Shown: positions 26,799-35,505, counted from the first letter of the stretch. The stretch: DNA of 64,000 bases from Amphibacillus sediminis NBRC 103570 (GCF_001552275.1 NZ_BCQW01000002.1:204964-268963), one strand, 5' to 3'. A program made the numbers and translations. Notes: generated by a model not told the origin, from the letters alone.

Positions 26799-27650
26799 TT
26801 GAATAAATTATTATTCGTTAATATATTGATTATACTGGCTATTCTTATTTTCAAAGCCTACCGCAATACACAAAATATTGTCTTGAAAAAAGTAAAAATA
26901 AATCCTAAGGCTAACGCAGAGGATGGGGCAATGATAAACATCCTTCATCTTTCAGACTTACATCTAGAGAATATATCAATCTCAGCTGAAAGACTCTACG
27001 AAAGGTTAAAAAAAGAAGCGATTGATTTGATCGCAATCACAGGTGACTTTCTTGATCGAAAGCGAACGATTCCTAAACTTATTCCATACTTAGAGGTATT
27101 AAATAAGCTTAATCCTAAATATGGAATCTATTGTGTGTTAGGTAATCATGACTATGTATTAAAGGGAGCAAATTTACAAACCTTAATTGATACATTGAAA
27201 CAGTATAACTGTCACGTTATGCAAAATAGTCATGAATCGATCTATTTGCAGAATCAAAGATTAAATATTATTGGTGTTGACGATTTCAGTACAAAACGTA
27301 GTGACTTATCAAGCTCATATAAGGCAATTAGACCAGGAATGAATTTAGTGCTAACGCATGACCCAAATATTGTGCTTGATATGAAAAAATACCCGTTTGA
27401 TTATTTATTAGCAGGTCATTTTCATGGTGGTCAAATTTGCTATCCGAAAGCCTACCATCTGGTAAAAATGGGTAAGCTCGTACGCATGAATATGATTAAA
27501 GGCCTTCATACCCAAGAAGGACGTCCCTTTTATATAAGCGAAGGATTAGGTCAAACCGGTATAAATATCAGAGTTGGCAGTAAACCAGAAATAACCATTC
27601 ATCAATTAGCCATCACTAAGAAAAATAACCATTTAATTGCTGCTATTTAG
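26799..27650 (+). CDS. ykoQ: Membrane-anchored metallophosphoesterase (YkoQ-like)
   Basis: This protein of about 283 residues has one N-terminal membrane helix and a calcineurin-like catalytic domain with LSDLHLE, ITGDFLDR, LGNHDYV, LTHDPN and AGHFHGGQ, the complete di-metal centre. The TTG at 26799 lies eight bases after AGAGGAG, while the GTG at 26790 overlaps the ribosome site. Members of this YkuE/YkoQ group act on lipid or nucleotide phosphates; substrate is not known here. Confidence 0.87.
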   Translation: MNKLLFVNILIILAILIFKAYRNTQNIVLKKVKINPKANAEDGAMINILHLSDLHLENISISAERLYERLKKEAIDLIAITGDFLDRKRTIPKLIPYLEVLNKLNPKYGIYCVLGNHDYVLKGANLQTLIDTLKQYNCHVMQNSHESIYLQNQRLNIIGVDDFSTKRSDLSSSYKAIRPGMNLVLTHDPNIVLDMKKYPFDYLLAGHFHGGQICYPKAYHLVKMGKLVRMNMIKGLHTQEGRPFYISEGLGQTGINIRVGSKPEITIHQLAITKKNNHLIAAI

Positions 27651-27785
27651 TCTAACTAAAGCTCGTCTTATTATGAATGAGTTTAGCTAAAAATATGCAT
27701 GTTAGCATTAGCAGAACTTGCTTATCACTAAGTCCTAGGAAACTTTCGTTTTCTTATAAAGTTTAAATTTAGACGGTTTAGTCTT

Positions 27786-27840
27786 CAAAGAAACGTCGGC
27801 GCAGGCACCCTTAACATAGTCACGTCGACGTCTTTTCTTA
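27786..27840. terminator. Bidirectional terminator between ykoQ- and ykoP-like genes
   Basis: AAAGAAACGTCGGCG and CGTCGACGTCTTTT form an imperfect hairpin with flanking A and T runs, between convergent genes. Confidence 0.6.
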
Positions 27841-27864
27841 TGACTTATCCACATTGGTCAGCTT

Positions 27865-28452
27865 TTATGAATATTCGTTTGTTCCAGTCTGAGCATAGTT
27901 TTTTAGTAAGGTTTGCTTGGACATGAATAGATAGCATGGAGTATGTTTTTTAAAATTTTGCAATGATAGCGAACTTACAGATAACCAATGAATCGGCAGT
28001 AATGCGACACATTTAAAATATTTATACAATGGATTTTTAATTTCAACCGCGTCAAAGCCCAATTTAGCACTTCCCCTATTTAGCATGGTTATGCCGATAA
28101 CTCCTTTTATCTCCGTGAATTTAGCATGCTTTTTCAAAAATTCAGCCAGCTGTGGTAACGATTTTTCAACACTTCGATGAACGATTAAAGCCTTTCTCAC
28201 ATCACTTTTTACATGCTTTACATTATTTATTAATTGAACATTATGAAGATGAATTTTTATGAGAATGTCGTTTTTTTCGATGACGGTGCCATCAGATAGG
28301 GTTGTTGTTGTTCCTTTGTATCCTGTTAAGCGAACCCTAAAAACATTACGCTCGAGCTCCTTTCGGTCATCAATATAAGTTAAGCGTGTACATAAATAAT
28401 AGATAGGGTCAATTATTGACCATAATGTAAGGACATATAACTTGATATTCAT
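27865..28452 (-). CDS. ykoP: YkoP-like protein
   Basis: This 195-residue protein has a short hydrophobic start, then FRVRLTGYKG, LSDGTVIEKNDILIKIHLHN and a central region ending in ITMLNRGSAKLGFDAVE. The pattern and position beside ykoN- and ykoQ-like genes match the uncharacterised YkoP family. AGGAAAAGGAAT precedes ATG. No catalytic motif is evident; a role in envelope lipid or glycan metabolism with its neighbours is a guess. Confidence 0.6.
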   Translation of the reverse strand: MNIKLYVLTLWSIIDPIYYLCTRLTYIDDRKELERNVFRVRLTGYKGTTTTLSDGTVIEKNDILIKIHLHNVQLINNVKHVKSDVRKALIVHRSVEKSLPQLAEFLKKHAKFTEIKGVIGITMLNRGSAKLGFDAVEIKNPLYKYFKCVALLPIHWLSVSSLSLQNFKKHTPCYLFMSKQTLLKNYAQTGTNEYS

Positions 28453-28605
28453 ATTCCTTTTCCTCTCATTAAAATGATCAATCTTATTTTGGCAAATGGT
28501 AGCTTGAATTATTTCCGTAAAAATTATCCTCTAGCGTCATTAACTAAAAAGAAATGTGCCACTGCCAACGATTAATGCATACGTATGTTTTAAACGGTAA
28601 AAAAA

Positions 28606-28836
28606 GTGAAACTTCGTTCATTGGGGGTTTCGACGCATAAGATGTGCTCGTGCAGACGTTGCGACACGACGTCGCGAACTTAGTCAGCTTCCTCTCTCCC
28701 CCACCGAACGTTAGTAACTGGCTGTAGGATCTCCCACTTAGACATGGCGTATTACCTTATTTCTTGTGGTGGGAGGCTTACAAAAGCTCTTCGATGGGGC
28801 GGGTAATCGCAGCCCCAGACAGTTACACTGCGATAA
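28606..28836 (+). repeat. Family A repeat, nearly full copy (A6)
   Basis: All four structural blocks are present. A small deletion removes the TTGAACCAATCGGGCCG segment after GTTAG. The 5' start is GTGAAACTTCGTTCATTGG and the 3' end CAGTTACACTGCGATAA. Confidence 0.9.
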
Positions 28837-29092
28837 AAATAATAAAAACACACTGACTTCAACATTCACCTTCTCAATTATATCATTTAAAACACTGTTT
28901 ATTTTTCGTTATATAACGCAATCTTATTCACATTACCTAGTGTTAAATAATGAATGATTTGAAACGATCAGATGAGGGATCAAAATTGTATAGTTAGAGC
29001 TCAGCAGCTGGCTTAACGGATGAAGCAAACGATAAAATAGAATTAGGCATATTTAAATGTAGATTAAGGAGTGATGTTATTTTTGCGTCAGC

Positions 29093-29130
29093 AAAAAGAC
29101 TGAATTCGTTATCGAATTCAGTCTTTTATT
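29093..29130. terminator. Terminator after aadK
   Basis: AAAGACTGAATTCG-TTAT-CGAATTCAGTCTTT is a perfect hairpin with T or A runs on both sides; on the minus strand it follows the aadK stop. Confidence 0.85.
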
Positions 29131-29148
29131 CCCCTTTTAATTTGCTTG

Positions 29149-30018
29149 CTACATTTTGCTGGCGTCCGGTTTTAGCTGTTTAATCCGCTCCAGGTATGCC
29201 GTTACATTTTGATCTTCAGTAAGCGGATACGAATATTTTAATCGTTCCGCAACTTCTCTTGATGTACAACGAAATAGATCCAGCGTCAAGAACAAAGCAG
29301 ACCAGACTGCGTCATAGGATGCCTTAGGATAAGTAGCCATTAAGGCTAACCATGTTTGTTCCGGTAGGTATTTTTCTAAATATTTTCCATTTTTCCCTGT
29401 ACTAAGCGAAAAGTCAGTGTCTAACCCTACCTTCCACTCCAACATCTTAATCAGCATCGGTCTGACATGTATGTTCAGATGATCCATAGCATAAGTTATT
29501 TCTTGTCGCCACAAACCTTTAGCTACATAAGTTGAAACCCACCAAAACTCGTTACAACAATCTGCATAAACATCAGCAGATGGACACTTCACCCAGTAAT
29601 CTTGATCGGTTGGTGCAGGTAACTCCTCAAGCATCTGATCTTTATCTAATAAGACAATGGAAAGCTTGTCACCTCTATGCCAATTCGTTCTTTTTTCGAT
29701 CGGACAAAGGGTAAGGTCAATTCGATTTCCATCGGTAAACAACATCAAATAAGAGAAATTCCCATCTAACTCAGGTGGAAATAACTTCGATACCTCTGGT
29801 GTTTGCATGATAATACGACTACCAAAATAGTCAATCCAACTTTTATCTTCAATAAGCGCATCCATGTCCGTAACGAGAAACACAATATCGTAATCCTGAA
29901 ACATATCCTTTGGCACATTCGGATTAGTCCTAGAGCCGTTCATCCCAACCGCACGAACGCGCTCATCACTTCTTGCATAGTCCAAAATCAATTGCATCAT
30001 CGTCTGTTCACTTCTCAA
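29149..30018 (-). CDS. aadK: Aminoglycoside 6-adenylyltransferase (AadK family)
   Basis: This 289-residue nucleotidyltransferase matches the ANT(6) family that adenylylates streptomycin. The catalytic block MNGSRTNPNVPKD followed by FQDYDIVFLV and the later NRIDLTLCP acidic site are present. A TTG start at 30018 lies ten bases after GGAGG; no better codon is available. A chromosomal AadK occurs in B. subtilis, so this is probably intrinsic. Actual resistance is not shown by sequence. Confidence 0.9.
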   Translation of the reverse strand: MRSEQTMMQLILDYARSDERVRAVGMNGSRTNPNVPKDMFQDYDIVFLVTDMDALIEDKSWIDYFGSRIIMQTPEVSKLFPPELDGNFSYLMLFTDGNRIDLTLCPIEKRTNWHRGDKLSIVLLDKDQMLEELPAPTDQDYWVKCPSADVYADCCNEFWWVSTYVAKGLWRQEITYAMDHLNIHVRPMLIKMLEWKVGLDTDFSLSTGKNGKYLEKYLPEQTWLALMATYPKASYDAVWSALFLTLDLFRCTSREVAERLKYSYPLTEDQNVTAYLERIKQLKPDASKM

Positions 30019-30315
30019 TGGTTAGCGACCTCCATTTATTTATTTTGATGTTTTTTGTTAAAGGAGGGCGATCCACGAATCTGAATGAAACTAGGCTCTT
30101 TCCTTGAAAAACGTTACAACTTATCCATAAGCATTTTCATAGGTTATCTCCTCCTTCTTCACTAACTACAGAAAAATCAATCCATCTGGTCTTCCACTAA
30201 AGCCCCAAAAAATAAAACATGTTTATTGATCTACACAGCAACCAAAAAGGAATTTACCTAGGTTGGACGAGCAAAGAAGCCAGCCTCGTGTTACAGCGTA
30301 ACCAAACCATATCGA

Positions 30316-30738
30316 TCAATTATTCGGATAAGTTTCTTGTAAAAATACGATCGATTGCTTGATTAACGCCTTTAGGACATCAATATTAATATCAGCTACT
30401 TTATTAATATAGACACAGGCCTTTCCTGTTGTATGTTTGCCAAAGTCCTTTAGTAATTGCTCTCGTTCTGTGTCACCTGTCGCAAAATATAGACTGATTT
30501 TTGCTTTTCGAGGTGAAAAGCCAACTAATGGGGCATCGCCTTCATGTCCTGTTTTATATTTATAATGATATTTGCCAAAACCAATAATACTAGGTCCCCA
30601 CATTTTTGCCTGATAACCTGTTGTCTCTGTAAAGATATCTAATAATTGATAAGCATCTTCCCGTTTTCGCGGATGGTCTACACTTTCAATAAACGCCATA
30701 ACACTACTATCCGTTTCTTTTGTTTTTAACTCGTACAT
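30316..30738 (-). CDS. DUF1801-domain protein (YdhG-like)
   Basis: The 140-residue protein has the DUF1801 pattern, with RKREDAYQLLDIF, MWGPSIIGFGKYHYKY and a LVGFSPRKAKISLYF strand pair. The fold resembles frataxin/YdhG-like proteins, function unknown. It lies 21 bases after the YdeI-like gene, probably co-transcribed. Confidence 0.85.
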   Translation of the reverse strand: MYELKTKETDSSVMAFIESVDHPRKREDAYQLLDIFTETTGYQAKMWGPSIIGFGKYHYKYKTGHEGDAPLVGFSPRKAKISLYFATGDTEREQLLKDFGKHTTGKACVYINKVADINIDVLKALIKQSIVFLQETYPNN

Positions 30739-30759
30739 TGGCAGAACTCACCTCCTTAA

Positions 30760-31410
30760 TTAATGCTTCTTTTGACGGTATAAGTCGATTGATTTATATC
30801 CTTGTGCCAAAATATCAAGCATTTGCTGAGAGCGCTTTTCCCTTGTCTTTTGTTGCTTGGCAGAAAAGATATATCGAGCCCAGTCCTTTTGATAACCGGG
30901 TGTCAAGTTCTGATAAAAATTAAGCAGATCGGGATGATCGGATAGGTATGCTTCAATCTCTTTAACATGATTTTCATAATCCGCAACTCGCTGACTCGCT
31001 GTCATTGACTTTTTAGCTTTTTGTGGCTCCCCCTTCAACCCAACAACCGTAAAAACCTCATCCATACTAACCATCCGCGAGAACTTAAGATCACTATTGG
31101 CTATATAGCCATCCTCCCCTACTTGCATAGCTGGAAAAATTTCGTCTCTGTGAATGAATGTGTTATAGCGTTTGTTGCCTTTTTTAGGGTAAGCAAAATA
31201 TAAATAGCCATTATCAAGTAATAGTTGATGGTCCATGATGTAATGCGTATACGAAACCATTTCCTTAACGGTTTCGACAAAAATAAAAATAGCATCATGG
31301 TCTCGACGGAATGTTGTTGCTTGTTTTGTAAATATAGCATAATCACTCGGCTGATTAATGACAACCATATTTGAATACTGATCAAGTTTTAATTTATTTA
31401 TTATCGTCAT
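30760..31410 (-). CDS. YdeI/OmpD-associated family protein
   Basis: The 216-residue protein ends with the YdeI-type domain (LLNFYQNLTPGYQKDWARYI followed by SAKQQKTREKR). The N-terminal half is a DUF3052/CYTH-like alpha/beta region with no catalytic motif that I recognise. AAAAGGGAGACGTGTT precedes ATG. It is paired with a DUF1801 gene, a combination common in Firmicutes. Confidence 0.75.
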   Translation of the reverse strand: MTIINKLKLDQYSNMVVINQPSDYAIFTKQATTFRRDHDAIFIFVETVKEMVSYTHYIMDHQLLLDNGYLYFAYPKKGNKRYNTFIHRDEIFPAMQVGEDGYIANSDLKFSRMVSMDEVFTVVGLKGEPQKAKKSMTASQRVADYENHVKEIEAYLSDHPDLLNFYQNLTPGYQKDWARYIFSAKQQKTREKRSQQMLDILAQGYKSIDLYRQKKH

Positions 31411-31511
31411 AACACGTCTCCCTTTTTTGGTTTAAATCAACCATCATCATGGAAAGCTATTAGAGAAAGGGCATTTGTTTGCTTATGTTTAAAACCAACT
31501 CATTGTAGTAA
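31411..31511. other. Upstream region of the YdeI-like gene
   Basis: No gene is visible; the mosaic A/B repeat begins directly after it. Confidence 0.4.
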
Positions 31512-31625
31512 TAAAGTGAAACTTCGTCAGTGGGGATTTCAACTCCTACTGGATGAAATACAAATAGGCATTCATCTCTCCACTTAGTGCGAGACTATTG
31601 CTGAATAAAGTTGAATATTTTTTTA
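31512..31625 (+). repeat. A/B mosaic repeat (family A 5' end joined to family B 3' end)
   Basis: It starts as family A (AAAGTGAAACTTCGTCAGTG) and after about 30 bases switches to the family B 3' half (ACTGGATGAA, CAAATAGGCATTCATCTC and TGCTGAATAAAGTTGAA). Confidence 0.75.
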
Positions 31626-31690
31626 ACACTATTTAATAATCTGATTGTACACGCTTCTTTACTTTTATCCAAATCAATTGCCTTTCCACA

Positions 31691-31719
31691 TTGACGATTA
31701 AAGCTATAATCGCTATAAT
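31691..31719 (+). promoter_or_regulatory. Sigma-A promoter of fabH
   Basis: TTGACG (31691-31696), a 17-base spacer and TATAAT (31714-31719) form a near-consensus promoter, with a FapR-type site covering the start point. Confidence 0.85.
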
Positions 31720-31735
31720 TAATACCAACTACTAA
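31719..31735 (+). promoter_or_regulatory. FapR-type operator
   Basis: TTAATACCAACTACTAA matches the FapR consensus TTAGTACCTDRTACTAA at 14 of 17 positions and overlaps the predicted transcription start. FapR represses fatty-acid genes and is released by malonyl-CoA; in B. subtilis the second fabH is in its regulon. Confidence 0.7.
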
Positions 31736-31765
31736 TACCAGATGACAATTTGCGAGGTGGAAGCT

Positions 31766-32773
31766 ATGATTAGAGCAAGGATAACAGCTATCGGGACATA
31801 TGTACCTGAAAAAAAACTGACAAATCGTGAGCTTGAGAATATCGTCGACACAAGTGATGAATGGATTGTTCAAAGGACAGGCATTCAAGAACGCAGAATA
31901 GCGCATTCAGATGAATTTACCAGTGACTTATGCATAGCTGCCGTAAAAGATTTAATGCACAGATATCAAAAGGAAGTCGAAGATGTCGACATGCTCATTG
32001 TTGCAACAAGTACACCTGATTTCCCATTTCCATCTGTCTCAAGTATTGTCCAACATTCATTAAATATATCCCAAACTGGTGCGATCGATTTAAGTGCAGC
32101 ATGCGCTGGATTTGTCTATGGATTACATACAGCCCATAGTCTAATTTCGTCTGGACTACATAAAAAAGTACTTGTTATTGGTGCAGACACACTTTCCAAA
32201 ATCACGGATTATACAGATAGAAGTACCTGTATTTTGTTTGGTGATGGTGCAGGTGCAGTATTAGTTGAAAGAGATCAGCAATCAGAAAGCTTTATTGGCT
32301 TTCATCTAGGCAGTGACGGAAGTGGAGCTCAGCATGTTTATCGTCCTGGACTAGCAAACAAAGTAAATGGCATTGAGTTAATCGACACAGAATACCTCGT
32401 GCAAAATGGTAGGGAAGTCTTTCGATGGGTTGTAAGAAATGTGCCTGACAGTATACAGCAGCTATTACAAAAAACAAACATGGATTTAGATCAAGTCGAT
32501 TGGTTTATCCCTCATAGTGCTAACTTAAGATTGATCGAACCCATTTGCGAAAAGTTAGCATACCCTATAGGAAAAACTCTATACAGTTTGGTTAACTATG
32601 GTAATACTTCTGCAGCAACGATTCCCTTAGCTCTTGATCTTGGCATCCGAGCGGGAAAAGTCCAGAATGGAGATCGCGTGCTTTTGTATGGTTTTGGTTC
32701 TGGCTTAGTCCATGCAGGGCAACTTTTAGAACTAAATTTTGACCAGCATTTCAATCGACCTAAATCGCTATAA
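31766..32773 (+). CDS. fabH: Beta-ketoacyl-ACP synthase III
   Basis: This 335-residue condensing enzyme starts fatty-acid synthesis from acyl-CoA and malonyl-ACP. The triad is clear: Cys113 (AACAGFVYGL), His250 (PHSANLRLIE) and Asn280 (NYGNTSAATIP). The ATG at 31766 follows GAGGTGG by five bases; the ATG at 31742 has no ribosome site. It stands apart from fabF, so it is probably the second paralogue (FabHB type). Promoter and FapR-type operator lie directly upstream. Confidence 0.94.
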   Translation: MIRARITAIGTYVPEKKLTNRELENIVDTSDEWIVQRTGIQERRIAHSDEFTSDLCIAAVKDLMHRYQKEVEDVDMLIVATSTPDFPFPSVSSIVQHSLNISQTGAIDLSAACAGFVYGLHTAHSLISSGLHKKVLVIGADTLSKITDYTDRSTCILFGDGAGAVLVERDQQSESFIGFHLGSDGSGAQHVYRPGLANKVNGIELIDTEYLVQNGREVFRWVVRNVPDSIQQLLQKTNMDLDQVDWFIPHSANLRLIEPICEKLAYPIGKTLYSLVNYGNTSAATIPLALDLGIRAGKVQNGDRVLLYGFGSGLVHAGQLLELNFDQHFNRPKSL

Positions 32774-32848
32774 GTATTGAATAATTCTATAATTAGAAAG
32801 TAGAACAATTGCCGCTCACTTGAGGAGCATAGAACGCATTCTGTTAAC

Positions 32849-33095
32849 ATGAAACTTCGTTTAGTGGAGGTTTCGACGCATAGGATGTGCTCGTGCAGAC
32901 ATTGCCACATGAAGTCGCGAACTTAGTCAGCTTCCTCTTACCCCCACTGAACGTTAGTTGAACCAATCGGGGTTACTGGCTATTGGATCTCCCACTTAGA
33001 CATGACGTGTTCCCTAATTTCTTGAAGTGGGGGTCCTACAAAAGCCCTTCGATGGGCGAGTAATCGCAGCCCCAGACAGTTACACTGCGATAAAA
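32849..33095 (+). repeat. Family A repeat, full-length copy (A8) running into a gene end
   Basis: All family A blocks are present from GTGAAACTTCGTTTAGTGG to CAGTTACACTGCGATAAA. Its last bases are read on the other strand as the final codons and stop of the 92-residue membrane-protein gene. Confidence 0.9.
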
Positions 33096-33358
33096 GGTAA
33101 TATAATTAACCCTGTAATTAAGAATAGGATAAAGTACAAAGGGACAACCAAACATACAAATTTCGTAACCATTATCTCGTTAAAATCTCTTTTTACTAGA
33201 TAGTAAGATAAAGGGGCAATAATAAGTGATGCACCAAAAAAAGCAATGGTAAATTTTACCTCTTTCTGATAAAGAATGTGTCCAAGCGTCTGGGCCCCTG
33301 CCCCAATGTAACAATAAATCATCGCCCATTTAAAAGAAATATAACCTTTCTTATTCAT
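33080..33358 (-). CDS. Small three-helix membrane protein with a repeat-derived end
   Basis: This 92-residue hydrophobic protein has three predicted membrane helices and no recognised family. GGGAAAAGGGTG precedes the ATG. The last codons (FIAV and stop TAA) are formed by the terminal TTTATCGCAGTGTAA of repeat A8, so the original C-terminus was probably replaced. The gene is convergent with fabH. Confidence 0.7.
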   Translation of the reverse strand: MNKKGYISFKWAMIYCYIGAGAQTLGHILYQKEVKFTIAFFGASLIIAPLSYYLVKRDFNEIMVTKFVCLVVPLYFILFLITGLIILPFIAV

Positions 33359-33549
33359 AGATTCACCCTTTTCCCCATTAAAGGCAAATACACAATCCTA
33401 ATTAATGGATTATTGTCTTATATTTTAGCAAATTAAGTAAAAAAACAAAACCGCTTACTAAGTTAAGACGTATTGTGCTTAAAATGTTTGTTAATGAACC
33501 TTTATGAACACAAGTCGAATCGATATCATTAGAATATTAGAACAAAATA

Positions 33550-33597
33550 CAAAAAAAACCGAATTTAACGGAGTAAAATCCAGTTAGATTCGGCTTA
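33550..33597 (-). terminator. Terminator after znuB
   Basis: CCGAATTTAAC and GTTAGATTCGG pair with an inner GGA/TCC stem; eight T residues follow on the minus strand. Confidence 0.85.
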
Positions 33598-33601
33598 ATT
33601 A

Positions 33602-34441
33602 TCAATTTTTTTTATTAAATAGTCGTCCCTGCTTTATTTGTTGTACCATCTTCTTAACAAATGCTGTAACACCGAAAATGACAATAAAGATTAAAGTAAT
33701 GGAGGCACCAGGAGGTGTACCATATTCATAAGAAGCAACTAATCCGGTTATCATACCGGTTAGGGCAATAAAAATACCTATTAAAATAACTCCGTTAAAA
33801 CTTTTGCTTAAGCGCATCGAGATGGCCGCTGGCAGAATTAAAATGGCCGATACTAATAATGCGCCAACTATCGGCATAATCACGGCAATCGTCACTCCAG
33901 TTAATACATTAAACAGAATTGACATCGTCTTGATCGGTAAACCCGCAGTAAAGGCGGTTTCTTCATCAAAGGTCAAAATGTACATAGGCTTACGGAAGAT
34001 TAAGTACAGTAAGGCAATTATACTTGTCAGAGCTAGCAACATCCATATTTGTTGCTCACTAATCGTGACAATCGATCCAAATAAAAATTGATTAATACTA
34101 AGTGTAACTCCACCCTGATTTAACCCCATCAGAACCAGTGCTAACGCCATTCCAGCAGACATTAAAATCGCGATTGAAATTTCTGAATAGGTTCGATACA
34201 TCATCCGCAAATATTCAAGTAAAATCGCAATAAGTATGACTACTAAAATATTTGTCCATGTTGGATCGACCCCAATTAAAAGTCCGAGTGCAACACCAGC
34301 TAGAGACACGTGCGATAAGGTATCAGCCATTAGAGACTGTCGACGTAAAATTAAGAAAAGCCCCAGCATCGGCGCCATTAATGAAATGAGGACTGATGCT
34401 TGGAAGGCTCTTTGCATGAATCCATAGAAAAACATCTCCAA
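33602..34441 (-). CDS. znuB: Zinc ABC transporter permease (ZnuB/AdcB)
   Basis: This 279-residue ABC-3 family permease has about eight hydrophobic helices and the family stretch QSLMADTLSHVSLAGVALG near the start, then VGALLVSAILILPAA. The TTG start at 34441 has GGAGG seven bases upstream; the following in-frame ATG is too far. The first 64 bases overlap the znuC coding end, indicating coupled translation. It imports Zn2+ with the neighbouring ZnuA and ZnuC; Mn2+ is the main alternative, but ZinT and Zur boxes favour zinc. Confidence 0.9.
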   Translation of the reverse strand: MEMFFYGFMQRAFQASVLISLMAPMLGLFLILRRQSLMADTLSHVSLAGVALGLLIGVDPTWTNILVVILIAILLEYLRMMYRTYSEISIAILMSAGMALALVLMGLNQGGVTLSINQFLFGSIVTISEQQIWMLLALTSIIALLYLIFRKPMYILTFDEETAFTAGLPIKTMSILFNVLTGVTIAVIMPIVGALLVSAILILPAAISMRLSKSFNGVILIGIFIALTGMITGLVASYEYGTPPGASITLIFIVIFGVTAFVKKMVQQIKQGRLFNKKN

Positions 34442-35094
34442 GGCGAATCCTCCTTCCGCACTAGCTCAATATGTTTGTCAGAATAGTGGCGAAGCTCCTC
34501 ATGATCGTGTGTGACCATTAAGATTCCTTTGCCATGATCTTGGCTGTTGTGCTTTAGTAATTTATAAAATTCTTCTCGAGAGTGTACATCCATTCCTGTC
34601 GTGGGCTCATCTAAAACAAACAAATCCGGATCTGTCGCAAATACTCTTGCTATCGAAATCCGTTGCTTCTGTCCGCCTGATAGCTCGCCAATTTTTTTAT
34701 GACGCATATCCCACATTCCTACTGACTCCAGCGAACGACGCACATGCTCTTTATCTTCTTTATCTAATTTCTTAAACCATTTACCTCTTTGATAGCGCCC
34801 AGACTGCACAAGTTCTAGTACAGTACTTGGAAAGCCAGCATTAAACGAAGCAACCTGTTGCGGTACATAACCGACAACAAGCTTTTCTCCCCAACGATTT
34901 TTCGAAGAGAGTGTGACACTTCCTTTAGTAGGCTTAAGTAAACCCAAAATATTACGTAGCAATGTCGTTTTGGCAGCTCCATTTTCTCCTGTAAGCATGA
35001 CAAAATCCCCTGAGTTTACTTCAAATGAAATATTTTCTAATACTGGCTCGTTTTCATAATGAAAGGCAAGGTTATTTACTTTAATGTAGTGCAC
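34378..35094 (-). CDS. znuC: Zinc ABC transporter ATP-binding protein (ZnuC/AdcC)
   Basis: This 238-residue ATPase carries Walker A TGENGAAKTT (GxxGxxKT with Ala replacing the usual Gly before Lys), signature LSGGQKQRISIARV and Walker B LFVLDEPTTGMD. The glycine-to-alanine change in the P-loop is unusual and worth checking, though the lysine and following Thr are kept. It overlaps znuB by 64 bases, with a C-terminal tail reading through znuB's start. Confidence 0.9.
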   Translation of the reverse strand: MHYIKVNNLAFHYENEPVLENISFEVNSGDFVMLTGENGAAKTTLLRNILGLLKPTKGSVTLSSKNRWGEKLVVGYVPQQVASFNAGFPSTVLELVQSGRYQRGKWFKKLDKEDKEHVRRSLESVGMWDMRHKKIGELSGGQKQRISIARVFATDPDLFVLDEPTTGMDVHSREEFYKLLKHNSQDHGKGILMVTHDHEELRHYSDKHIELVRKEDSPWRCFSMDSCKEPSKHQSSFH

Positions 35095-35299
35095 ATTTAT
35101 ACGACCTTTCTATAATCGTATTGATTACTATTTGCTTTTCTAATTTTAATCTAGATTTACAAGATAAGCAACGATTTCAATTTAATCTCGATACATTCTT
35201 TACATTTTCCATCTAAAAAGAGCCAGACTCTGTAAGCACCAACTTGCTACTTAAAGAGTCTGTTCATATATCTTTCCTATTATTTCAAATTCTCTTGTT
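35095..35299. other. Upstream region of znuC with Zur-type site
   Basis: Includes the Zur-type box at 35116-35130 and an imperfect hairpin AGACTCT...AGAGTCT at 35226-35264 that could end transcription from znuA. Confidence 0.45.
35116..35130. promoter_or_regulatory. Zur-type box upstream of znuC
   Basis: TCGTATTGATTACTA matches TCGTAATNATTACGA in 13 of 15 positions and lies 22 bases before the znuC start. Confidence 0.6.
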
Positions 35300-35490
35300 T
35301 AATTTCAATTCAGCGGAAGTCTCACACTTCTAGAAGTGATGAGATCAATGCCGAATTGTATCTCATTCAGTGGGGGACACCCCTCCGGCTGAATAAAGCT
35401 AAGTTAAAGCCTCCGGCATATGACACAAATTTTCAGAAGAAAGTTATCGGCTTCGCTCGATAAAATCTGGGCGCAAATACGCCCAGGCAG
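35300..35490 (-). repeat. Family B repeat in reverse orientation
   Basis: Read on the minus strand it gives the family B order: CTGGGCG hairpin, ATCGAGCGAAGC, GCCGGAGGCTTTAACTT, ATTCAGCCGGAGGG, CACTGAATGAG and a closing TCCGCTGAATTGAA. The CTGGGCG/CGCCCAG hairpin directly after znuA could also work as its terminator. Confidence 0.75.
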
Positions 35491-35505
35491 AATTTGATTC
35501 TATTC

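Larger units (their letters stand above)
28453..29148. other. Gap containing repeat A6 and a terminator
   Basis: Holds repeat A6 (28606-28836) and the terminator at 29093-29130. I see no supported gene; a frame at 28766-28957 runs through the repeat and lacks a ribosome site. Confidence 0.5.

Noticed and set aside
28766..28957. 63-codon plus-strand frame
   Set aside because: It starts within repeat A6, has no ribosome site and resembles nothing.
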